DNA of 64,000 nt from Sebastes aleutianus (Eukaryota; Chordata; Actinopteri; Perciformes; Sebastidae). Shown one piece after another: positions 45,757-56,715 of the stretch. A program made the position numbers and the translations under genes. Every line of letters starts with the position of its first letter. The first letter of the stretch is position 1. The notes beneath the pieces were generated by a model. It saw nothing but the letters and a program-made list of their open reading frames with translations, was not told where the DNA came from and did not search any database. The stretch covers positions 4,548,373 to 4,612,372 of the forward strand of contig CAKAKS010000062.1 of NCBI GenBank assembly GCA_916700875.1. The letters are read 5' to 3'.

Positions 45757-48230
45757 AACGTTACTGTAGTAACTAACGCATCATGTAACGTTACTGTAGT
45801 AACTAACGCATCATTTAACGTTACTGTAGTAACTAACGCATCATTTAACGTTACTGTAGTAACTAACGCATCATTTAACGTTACTGTAGCAACTAACGCA
45901 TCATTTAACGTTACTGTAGCAACTAACGCATCATGTAACGTTACTGTAGCAACTAACGCATCATTTAACGTTACTGTAGTAACTAACGCATCATTTAACG
46001 TTACTGTAGTAACTAACGCATCATTTAACGTTACTGTAGCAACTAACGCATCATTTAACGTTACTGTAGCAACTAACGCATCATGTAACGTTACTGTAGC
46101 AACTAACGCATCATGTAACGTTACTGTAGCAACTAACGCATCATGTAACGTTACTGTAGCAACTAACGCATCATTTAACGTTACTGTAGCAACTAACGCA
46201 TCATTTAACGTTACTGTAGTAACTAACGCATCATTTAACGTTACTGTAGCAACTAACGCATCATTTAACGTTACTGTAGCAACTAACGCATCATTTAACG
46301 TTACTGTAGTAACTAACGCATCATTTAACGTTACTGTAGCAACTAACGCATCATGTAACGTTACTGTAGCAACTAACGCATCATTTAACGTTACTGTAGT
46401 AACTAACGCATCATTTAACGTTACTGTAGCAACTAACGCATCATGTAACGTTACTGTAGTAACTAACGCATCATGTAACGTTACTGTAGCAACTAACGCA
46501 TCATTTAACGTTACTGTAGTAACTAACGCATCATGTAACGTTACTGTAGCAACTAACGCATCATTTAACGTTACTGTAGTAACTAACGCACCATGTAACG
46601 TTACTGTAGTAACTAACGCACCATTTAACGTTACTGTAGTAACTAACGCACCATGTAACGTTACTGTAGTAACTAACGCATCATTTAACGTTACTGTAGT
46701 AACTAACGCACCATGTAACGTTACTGTAGTAACTAACGCATCATTTAACGTTACTGTAGTAACTAACGCTCCATGTAACGTTACTGTAGCAACTAACGCA
46801 TCATTTAACGTTACTGTAGTAACTAACGCACCATGTAACGTTACTGTAGCAACTAACGCATCATTTAACGTTACTGTAGTAACTAACGCACCATGTAACG
46901 TTACTGTAGCAACTAACGCACCATTTAACGTTACTGTAGTAACTAACGCACCATGTAACGTTACTGTAGTAACTAACGCATCATTTAACGTTACTGTAGC
47001 AACTAACGCACCATTTAACGTTACTGTAGTAACTAACGCACCATTTAACGTTACTGTAGCAACTAACGCACCATTTAACGTTACTGTAGTAACTAACGCA
47101 TCATGTAACGTTACTGTAGTAACTAACGCACCATGTAACGTTACTGTAGTAACTAACGCACCATTTAACGTTACTGTAGTAACTAACGCACCATGTAACG
47201 TTACTGTAGTAACTAACGCATCATTTAACGTTACTGTAGTAACTAACGCATCATTTAACGTTACTGTAGTAACTAACGCGCCATGTAACGTTACTGTAGT
47301 AACGCATCATGTAACGTTACTGTAGTAACTAACGCACCATGTAACGTTACTGTAGTAACTAACGCACCATTTAACGCATCATGTAACGTTACTGTAGTAA
47401 CTAACGCACCATGTAACGTTACTGTAGCAACTAACGCACCGTTTAACGTTACTGTAGTAACTAACGCACCGTTTAACGTTACTGTAGTAACTAACGCACC
47501 ATGTAACGTTACTGTAGTAACTAACGCACCGTTTAACGTTACTGTAGTAACTAACGCTCCATGTAACGTTTCTGTAGTAACTAACGCTCCATGTAACGTT
47601 ACTGTAGCAACTAACGCACCGTTTAACGTTACTGTAGTAACTAACGCACCGTTTAACGTTACTGTAGTAACTAACGCACCATGTAACGTTACTGTAGTAA
47701 CTAACGCACCGTTTAACGTTACTGTAGTAACTAACGCTCCATGTAACGTTTCTGTAGTAACTAACGCTCCATGTAACGTTACTGTAGTAACTAACGCACC
47801 GTTTAACGTTACTGTAGTAACTAACGCACCATTTAACGTTACTGTAGTAACTAACGCACCATGTAACGTTACTGTAGTAACTAACGCACCATGTAACGTT
47901 ACTGTAGTAACTAACGCACCGTTTAACGTTACTGTAGTAACTAACGCACCATTTAACGTTACTGTAGTAACTAACGCACCATGTAACGTTACTGTAGTAA
48001 CTAACGCACCATTTAACGTTACTGTAGTAACTAACGCACCATGTAACGTTACTGTAGTAACTAACGCAACATTTAACGTTACTGTAGTAACTAACGCACC
48101 ATTTAACGTTACTGTAGTAACTAACGCACCATGTAACGTTACTGTAGTAACTAACGCACCATTTAACGTTACTGTTGTAACTAACGCACCATGTAACGTT
48201 ACTGTAGTAACTAACGCTCCATGTAACGTT
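45757..48230. repeat. 30 bp minisatellite array, about 82 copies, in prkar1a intron 1
   Basis: This is a nearly uninterrupted array of a 30 bp unit made of TAACGTTACTGTAG, then T or C, then AACTAACGCA, then T or C followed by CAT and a final T or G. 2474 bp correspond to about 82.5 units. A few units are shortened (for example near 47300 and 47370). Left-hand units mostly read GCATCAT and right-hand units GCACCAT or GCACCGT, so the array is regionally subdivided. Most units have two CpGs and an AACGTT palindrome. The flank before the array (45660-45756) is already rich in TAACG/CGTTA words, suggesting the seed it grew from. Confidence 0.97.
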
Positions 48231-48529
48231 AGAGCTACTTGCTGTTTGGCTGGTTGGGGAGCTAACTAAGTAATTTCTGTCGTCATTTCAGGGGATAATA
48301 CTGTAACTAACTTGTTACTACGGCTGAAGTTACTTTGCAGATGAATATCTTGCATGAACAGTGTAAAAAATAAAAGAGTATTCAAAGCCTTGTAGCTTTG
48401 TAACTACAATGTTATCACAAGAATGTAAGTAAAAGGTCAACATTCACAATGTGAAGTTACTTAAGTAAAAGTAACGTCACAGAAGTATCGGTATTAGGTC
48501 AGCAGGGCTAGTTGAATATGAAAACTAAA

Positions 48530-49015
48530 AGAAACTTTTCATAACCTTTATTTAACTAGGAAGTCACATTGCGATTAAAACCTCTTTTACATGTGAGACC
48601 TATAGCCAAGACAGAGTCAAATAGCAGCATCCAACACATAGAAAGACAACATTGAATCACGACAGCGACAATAGGTACGACACAATTCAATACATCATTA
48701 AATACAGTGCATTAACAGGGCAGCATGTTGGTCATGTGTTTGCTATTTTAATTGAAACAACTGCAGCTTGCAGTGGCCACTTCCTTTATTCTATGTTTAA
48801 AATCACTTAAAGAAATAAGGAGCTCAAGTTTAAGCTTGGCCTGCAGATCGTTCATGGACCGTAGTGGAACAGGCTTGTTTTGCCAGCTTCTATACTGATA
48901 GAAGGCACTTTAAACTGAAGCCATTTGTGTGACCTTAGATTATAACTGTATTGGAGATTTATAAACTGCTGGCTTAAGTAAGTTGGAAGTTTGCCATAGA
49001 TGATCTTATAGACTA
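48530..49015. mobile_element. retroelement fragment (prkar1a intron 1)
   Basis: AACTAGGAAGTCACATTGCG, CCTCTTTTACATGTGAGACC and TAAGCTTGGCCTGCAGATCG are of the fish LINE 3'-end type. The minus frame 49070-48852 is without recognisable domains. Confidence 0.4.
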
Positions 49016-49638
49016 CTCTAGGGTTGTAACAGTATGAGATTTTCACAGTATGATTCTCAGGAAATATCACAGTTTCACGGTATACAGTATTAGACTATTA
49101 TTATTATTATTATTAGAAGTAGTAGTAGTAGTAGTTGTAGTAGTATCAGTTACAATGAACCTTAAAGGAATGAGAACAGAAGTATAATAAACAGAAATAT
49201 AAACCTGATAAAAGAAAACATCATGTATGTAACTATAATATGTTATATAACTAAGCATGTTAGTTTCCATGTTAGCAGCACTATAGCATGTAATTAAATA
49301 CTAAGAGAAAAATAACATCAGCAGTGAGCTTTTAAAATAATAATTTTCTATCTATTCCTCTCTCCATGGTCGGGAGGTCAGAGTGTCTCTCAGAGTGTTT
49401 CTCAGAGTGTCTCTCGGGTTAACATCACTTTCACATGAATCAGCAGGTGGCAGGCAAGACACAGGAACTTGGGTCTTGAGGAGTTGTAGCATTTATTTAC
49501 AGACAAATAGTCTCTGTACTGTACACACATAGCAGTGCTACGTTCACAGCTATGACGTTACTGCTGACTTCATACTCACACACACACGGTCACAGCTTCC
49601 TGATTGTGTGTTTCCTTCTCATCTCCTTCCAGGTTAGG

Positions 49639-52600
49639 ATGTCAAAGATGACATCAAGCGGTACAAGCAGCGAGGAGGAGCGGGGCATCCGGGAGTGTGA
49701 GCAGTATGTCCAGAAACACAGCATCCAGCAGCTGCTCAAGGACTGCATCATCCAGCTGTGCACGGCCCAGCCTGACCGGCCCATGGCCTTTCTCAGGGAC
49801 TACTTCGAAAGACTCGAAAAGGTGGGTGCTGACACGTGTGACAGCAAAGGCTCTCTTTGATATGGGTACTATGAGCAAACCTTTTAATTGACGCAGACTC
49901 GCTTGATTTACTGTTAATATCAAATATGAAATATTTTTATGCAGGTCGATCTTGAAATTAAGTTTCTGAGAATTTAAGCTTTTTATACAAGCACAGGCAC
50001 AGTTTGCGATGGTTCAGGGGGGCTCACTGAACCCCCTAGAAATGCATATTATAGAACTAATAATTTATTGTAATGATGAATAATATCAAGCTTGTTGTGT
50101 CTTCATAATGACAGAATAAGAAACCAACAAGATGAGAAGATAGATTTGTGGTCTCTTTATTTACTTATAATAACATCGGACGCTCTGTCCACACACCGTT
50201 AAATATTCTGTTACGCCATGTAAATAAACCACGTACCTATCAGCTGTGAGCTCCAGATCAGGCTAGAGACGTAACCAAGATGGGTGAGTAGCGCTCGCTA
50301 TCTTCTGACGTTTGTGTTTCTTAAACAGAAGACACAGGTTTTATACTGCGATATTTACTGAAAATGATAGCCTACAGCCAACAGTAGCCTAAGTAAAACT
50401 AACCTTTAAGGCGATCTCCGACCAGCTACCACCTTATTTAGGTGTTTGTAATGAAATGAGGAGGTATCGTATCAGATAACTCTTCATTTCATCTAAACCA
50501 ATCAGCTGTTCCTCGTCTGTTGGGGCGCTTTCACCTCGAGCAACAGGAATAAATAGAAACAAGGCGTCTGACAAAAGTTCAGCTCATAATGGCACGATGC
50601 GCAGCGCTTTGTAGCTCGCAGCCAGTGAGGACATTCCAATAAAAAACAATGCAATCAAACAGATTTTGTCATTGATACTTAATTGCGTTGCATTCTGTTT
50701 GTAGGGTGTAATATGTAAGCTACACACATTCCAATACATTAGACCTCTCTGCGTTGTACACATTATATCCCCTCTAGATTTTTTTTTTTTTTAACCCACA
50801 AACTTTAAAGTTCAAACTGCGCCTATGTATACAAGCAGTCTAATATTCTTGAGTATCAGAGGTGTGGTTTTGTGTACCTGTTGCCCCGCAGGAGGAGGCC
50901 CAGCAGATGGCTTCGCAGCAGAAGTCTTGCTCGCGGTCAGACTCCCGTGAGGAAGAAGTTTCTCCACCCATGAACCCCGTGGTGAGGGGTCGGAGCCGGA
51001 GAGGAGCCATCAGCGCTGAGGTGTACACTGAGGAAGACGCTGCCTCCTATGTCAGAAAGGTCAGTGGTGGTGACTTGTTTTCATGTTTTCATTTACACAC
51101 CTTTGTTGGGTCGATTTTCCGGTTTTGCTCGTCCGGTCCGGTGCACAAGCTTACGCTGGTTTGATTTCATGCAATGGGATGATGAGATGAGATGGGTTTC
51201 TGCCAGCCAAGCAGGTGGGTGGCTGGTGTTTGATTTATGCTTACACATGGATTTGGATGACGCCAGAGCCGATCCACACATCTCTACTACTGAGTATTTC
51301 AGCCCATTTAAGCTCATTTTGGGGTTTTCTGGCTCTAGAACTCTGCTCGGCCTGGTTTCCAGCCACAGCAGGCAGCTGTTTTCAGTGAAAAAACTCTGAT
51401 AAACCGACTGTATACTACATGCTCGACACCAAACATACACAGTTAGAGACTAGCTGGTGAACATAGTGGAGTGGAGAGTTGAGTTAATATTGGATTTGCG
51501 TTCATCAGGTGGACACAAACAGAACTCCAAATGAATGCTAAAGTTGGAATGGTGACGCAGCAGCGACACACACTCCTTGACAAGAAACCTCCAGTCCTCC
51601 AGTCCTCCAGTCCTCCAGTCCTCCAGGACCAATTTGCTTTACAGTGCTTAACTAAAACGACACTACTACATATACTTGTAGCCTATTATTTTACGGGCTT
51701 CAGGTTGATGATGTGTTATACGGCCCCAGGTCTCATCCCGTACCGCCCCGACTCCCCGTAGGATCGGCAAACTTTCTGTTGCTGCCGTTACACTGGTTAG
51801 ATCCAGCGCTGCTGTTGGCTACCAGCCCGCTGTTTACCCCCAGCACTGGGGTTTGCGCTGGCTAAATTTTAGTACAGCCACTAACTGAAGGTCCGTCTCC
51901 GCAAATTATGACAGCTACAGTAGCTTGGAAAATAGCGATACAGGGATACACTGACTTTTAGTGAATTTACTGTTTATCAGACCACAAATGAGATAAGAAT
52001 TAGCTATCTGGCGCACCCCGCCTCACTCCCCGCCGCTAGGAGAGTACTTCGCCAGGTGGAGAGCGATGACAGCTCTGGAGACAGACCTTCAGAATCCAAA
52101 TTGCTTTATTCGCCAAAATGTACACAGGAATGTGACTTGGTGATACAGCGCAGTAAAAAACAATAAAGTAAAAAAGGTTAAGTTAAAAAGTTAAAGACAG
52201 ATAAATACAATAATTGTATACACTTAAGATGATAAAATGCTACATTATGCTACATATACATATAAGTCCTGGCAAATAAACACATATTGTATTGTCCATA
52301 CGGTGTGTGTGTGTGTGTAAGTGTGTGTGTGTATTGGGGGATGAGGGAAGGTGGGGCATTAGGCAAGGAGGCGTGGTGGGCGGTCGGTGGATGAAGGAGG
52401 GAACTAGGATGGGCTGTTGAGGAGAGAGAAGGCCTTAGGGAAAAAAAACTATTCAGGTGTCTGGTGGTGCTGGAGCCAAACATGCGGCCGGATGGGAGCT
52501 TTCTGAAGAGACAGTGAGCCGGGTGTGATGGGTCAGCCACTATCCCACTGGCTTGTTTTCTGGCTCTGGCATCGTGCAGAACACTCACAGGCACCTGTTC

Positions 52601-55600
52601 TTGGCCTGTGAGCAGCCTGGCTGTTCACAGCACGATGCGTTCCAGTTCGTGTTTGGTGTGGGCAGAGGATGTGGGGTAGTGATGGAGGAGGGGAGGACAC
52701 TCTCAATGGTGGCTCTGTTGAGCCGGGTGCAAACTTTCAGGGAGGATGTTCATCTTACGGAGCAGTCGGAGGAAGAACATCCTCCCGTGAGCTCGCAAGA
52801 TGACATTAGATGAGTGCGTCTCCCATCTTGGGTCGCTGGTGATTGTGGTACCCTGAAACTTAACAGACTCCATCACCTTGACAGCAGTTCACTCAGTTCA
52901 GTTCAGCACTTCCGTTAGCGAAGGGGCCTTAGGATGTGTCAGCTTGTGCTGTTGCGTTGGTCTGAATCTGTTAGATAACCCCATTCATTTGAATACAACA
53001 GATGGAAATAAAACTTGTAATAAGACTTGTGTAAACATAGCAATATTGACGTCTTTATATTGATTGAAATGTACCTAAAGTATCTAAACAAGCTTTTTCA
53101 CCTAAGGTCATCCCAAAAGACTACAAGAGCATGGCTTCCCTGTCCAAAGCCATGGAGAAGAACGTGCTGTTTGCCCACTTGGACGACACCGAGAGGAGGT
53201 AATATGGCACCAATGAGTGGTAGTTTAACAATCCTATTTAACGCGTTTCCAGCTAATCGGCTTGTTTTCTGCCCCTCCAGTGACATTTTTGACGCGATGT
53301 TTTCCGTCAACTACATTGCCGGAGAAACAGTCATCCTACAAGGTGAGTTTCACACACACAATTTAATAATATGGAGATGTTTTTCTTGTGTTCATTCATT
53401 ATTCATGGGACTCTTCATTACTCCTGTTCCAGGTGATGAGGGAGACAACTTCTACGTTGTTGACCAGGGAGAGATGGATGTAAGATCTCTTTCTTATGTT
53501 TTTGTGTATTTTTTTAAAGCAGTATGTAGAATTGGTTTAATAGACATACCGTAACATGATTTTGGTCTTAAAGCTAGGGTTGGTAATGTTCTTCAAAAAC
53601 ATTTTTTTGAAATTCTCTTTACATCCCGACAGCAATCAATGAATCAAATGCTCTGACAAAAAAAGAAAAAAATCCTTGCTACATGTAGCTACTTCCATTG
53701 GAGAAGAGATGGCAACACTGGGCTGGGTTTTTCAGTTGGACCATTTTTAAAATTTAATTTAGTACTCTTTCTAATTTCTCCAGATTACCAACCTTAGCTT
53801 TAAATGATTTGTTGTACAAGTCATATATTATGTGATTTTTTTCAGTGTCAGGTTGGGGACACATGAGTGGGGAAATAAAATTAAAGAAGGAAAAGCTGGA
53901 TATTGCTCAGTTAACTGGCATTTAAATGTTTTTATATTTATCTTGCGTGTTAGCCCTCAGACACTCAGACTAGATAGATAGACTTTATTGATCACAAGGG
54001 GAATTTAGGCATCCAGTAGCCAGTATACGACACATAGAAAACACAGATATGCACAGAAATAAAGAGTCAAAACATAAGAATAAAAACACAGCAGTGAAGT
54101 GATGGTCTAGACACCAGAAGTACTACAGAGAGCTGTCACTATAATGGAGTATGAGCTAATGGAGGTATTGTAAATGTAAGGTGATTTAAAAAAGTAATTA
54201 AAAAGTTAAAAAAAAACAGTGCAAGAATAATGATTACTATGGACATTATGCATAAGGATGGATGTAAAACCTCTGCTCTCTGTCTCCTTTTAGGTATATG
54301 TGAACAATGAACTGGTGACCAGCATCGGTGAGGGAGGCAGTTTTGGGGAGCTGGCTCTGATCTATGGGACCCCTCGTGCAGCTTCAGTCCGGGCCAGGAC
54401 CAATGTCAGGCTGTGGGGCATCGACAGAGACAGCTATAGGAGAATATTGATGGTAAGCTGCAGCCCCCTAGGAGATGACTAAAGCTGATGAAAATGTTAT
54501 AGGAAATAATGTGATGTTTAATTGTGTTACGGTTGTTATACAAACTGTCACATGTTTTTTTTTTTTAGGGAAGCACTTTGAGAAAGCGCAAGATGTACGA
54601 GGAGTTCCTCAGCAAGGTGTCCATTTTAGGTGAGAACTTTTGTTATTATCATATATTATCATATATTATCATACTGACTGGACCATCTTGTTTTTAAAAA
54701 CAAAAGCTGTCATTGACCTGATGACCTGAGTGTTGCTCCTGAACAGAGTCTCTGGATAAGTGGGAGCGTCTGACGGTGGCCGATGCCTTGGAGACTGTGC
54801 ACTTTGAGGACAGCCAGAAAATTGTGGTGCAGGGACAGCCTGGCGATGAGTTCTTCATCATCCTGGAGGTAAACACACCACCGTCTGCAAACACTAGTCA
54901 ACCCAACCCGGCTGGTATAAGACCTTTGGTTCAGCAAAACAACATTCTTTGGTGTAGTAACCGTGTTAAACTAAAGATTATTGACAATTTGTCAGGTTAT
55001 CCCCGCCCCCTACACATTTAGCCACGCCCCCTTTCAGAACCCATGAACCGTTTGTCGCAGACTCTTGTGTCGGGCGTCATTGCACCAAGCAGAGTCTGCA
55101 TTTTGCCAGTACCCCCGACGCACGGGAAGGAGCGAGGGCCCGTTCGTCGCTGCTTGCAGCTTTAATTACTTCTTGTTTCAAGGCTCTGGTTATGCATTAT
55201 TGAATTGTCTCTCTCTCTCTATATCCAAACTTTATTTTTTGTCTTGCTTCAACTTGTACTTAACCGTATTAAAATAAATCCTCCTTTTAGAATTGCTTAT
55301 CAACACCCTAGCACAACAGTATCTTTGGAAAAAAATATTCTATTTTTCTTATAAGACCTTTGCCTATATCTGTATATTGTTGTGAATTCAATGATAAAAT
55401 AATGTTTAGGGAGGCGCAACTCAAAACCAATTTTGTGTGTCACTACACCTCAAGATGGAAGTTAAAGGTACAGTTTGTAACTTCTTACACGTATAAATCC
55501 GGTCCGTGTCCCATGAGCGCTCGCTTGTGGCTACGCCGTTCCAACACAAACTACACGGAAGCACCAAAACCGCAAAGTTCTATCTAGTGAAGCACGTCTT

Positions 55601-56715
55601 GCAAAACGGTGTCAAGTAATCCTGCTTATCGGCCAGAGGACACAGGGGAGACGATGCTGTACTCTGCTCCTCTGCCTGCCTTGCTTGCCTTCACTCACAC
55701 ACTGCGCTCGTTCTCACTCGCTCCACCTCTCACGTGCGTGCACGCACACCACACACTGCAGAAGACGGGAGGCTGAAGCAGGAAAAACACAGCATCAGCA
55801 TCGATTCATGGAGAGACCTTTGTCGTTCGAGCACAAGCGCGAGCAACAGGACGCTGACTTTCGTTGACTTAACAAGCAATTTCTGATTCTTACATAGAGT
55901 CCCTTTTAAGTGTGGAAAAAGACATTGCGGCTAACATTTTTACAAGCAGAGTGGACTGCTTCTTCAAGTTAAGACACATTCTAGAAAGGGCATCACTGCA
56001 GACAGGAGCTGGTGTGTGAAGGGATGCCACCTTTTTTTTTTTGTTTTACGATTTTTAGAATTCTATTATTTTGTTTGAAAAAAGTGCACATTTGAACCTA
56101 CAACAAGTGAAGGTTGATTCTTCAGACGTGCCTTCCACCATTAACATGATAACAGCTACATTGGATATTTTCTGAAGACGTATAATCGGTCCACCTACAT
56201 CATGAAAATGCTGTTGATTTCTGGGATCTGTAGTTACAAGATGTCTTTGTTGTGCCATCAGGGGACAGCAGCGGTGCTACAGAGGCGGTCAGTGGACGAG
56301 GAGTTTGTGGAGGTCGGCAGACTTGGACCCTCAGATTACTTCGGTAAGACAAAACACAAGACCCTGACAGACATGGCCTTTTTCAGTGGCACCAAATAGT
56401 TGCTCACATTGTCCTGCTGGATTGGCTGCTAGAATTAGAAACATGGTGTGGATTCAAAACAGACAAATATATCCCAAAGCAGGACACCATCAGCAGTGTG
56501 TGAACCTTGTATGACTGGTGTTCTTTCCCCTATGTCCCCCAGGCGAGATCGCCCTGCTGATGAACCGGCCCCGCGCTGCCACCGTCATCGCATGCGGACC
56601 CCTCAAGTGTGTCAAACTGGACCGGCCGCGGTTCGAGCGAGTCCTGGGTCCCTGCTCTGACATCCTGAAGAGAAACATTGAGCAGTACAACAGCTTTGTT
56701 TCCCTCTCTGTCTGA
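49639..56715 (+). CDS. prkar1a: cAMP-dependent protein kinase type I-alpha regulatory subunit, 10 coding exons
   Basis: Coding exons on the plus strand: 49639-49821, 50892-51059, 53107-53198, 53281-53342, 53433-53479, 54294-54452, 54569-54629, 54747-54868, 56262-56343, 56543-56715. All are GT-AG, phases fit, and 1149 nt give 382 aa (human 381). PRKAR1A binds and inhibits the PKA catalytic subunit and releases it on cAMP binding. Residues about 15-61 form the dimerisation/docking domain (CEQYVQKHSIQQLLKD, PMAFLRDYFERLEK). The pseudosubstrate RRGAI is at about 97-101, where Ala replaces the phosphorylatable Ser. Two cyclic-nucleotide-binding domains follow, with phosphate-binding cassettes FGELALIYGTPRAA (201-214, Arg212) and FGEIALLMNRPRAA (325-338, Arg336). 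The C-terminus YNSFVSLSV matches the alpha rather than the beta isoform. A second in-frame ATG three codons downstream (49648) is also possible. Upstream there is a probable noncoding exon ending at 45374. Confidence 0.96.
52085..52860. mobile_element. LINE 3' fragment (prkar1a intron 2)
   Basis: CCAAATTGCTTTATTCGCCA and ATGTACACAGGAATGTGACT open a region typical of the 3' end of a fish LINE in reverse orientation. Minus-strand frames give an RT-element C-terminal look (SVLHDARARKQASGIVADPS, then HPAHCLFRKLPSGR). Degenerate. Confidence 0.65.
53568..53803. mobile_element. MITE with perfect terminal inverted repeats (prkar1a intron 5)
   Basis: It starts TTAAAGCTAGGGTTGGTAAT and ends ATTACCAACCTTAGCTTTAA: inverted repeats of about 20 bp with one mismatch, 236 bp overall, no coding capacity. 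Confidence 0.88.
53970..54120. repeat. fish LINE 3'-tail fragment
   Basis: TAGATAGATAGACTTTATTG and ATCACAAGGGGAATTTAGG are typical of the reverse-oriented 3' end of a non-LTR element. It lies in prkar1a intron 5. Confidence 0.6.
55460..56030. repeat. interspersed repeat in prkar1a intron 8
   Basis: It opens AAAGGTACAGTTTGTAACTT, similar to the repeat at 6444. It is GC-richer than its surroundings and without coding homology. The right boundary is unclear. Confidence 0.4.

Noticed and set aside
45757..48230. CRISPR array, because of the short regular repeat
   Set aside because: The units are contiguous with no unique spacers, and the host is a vertebrate.
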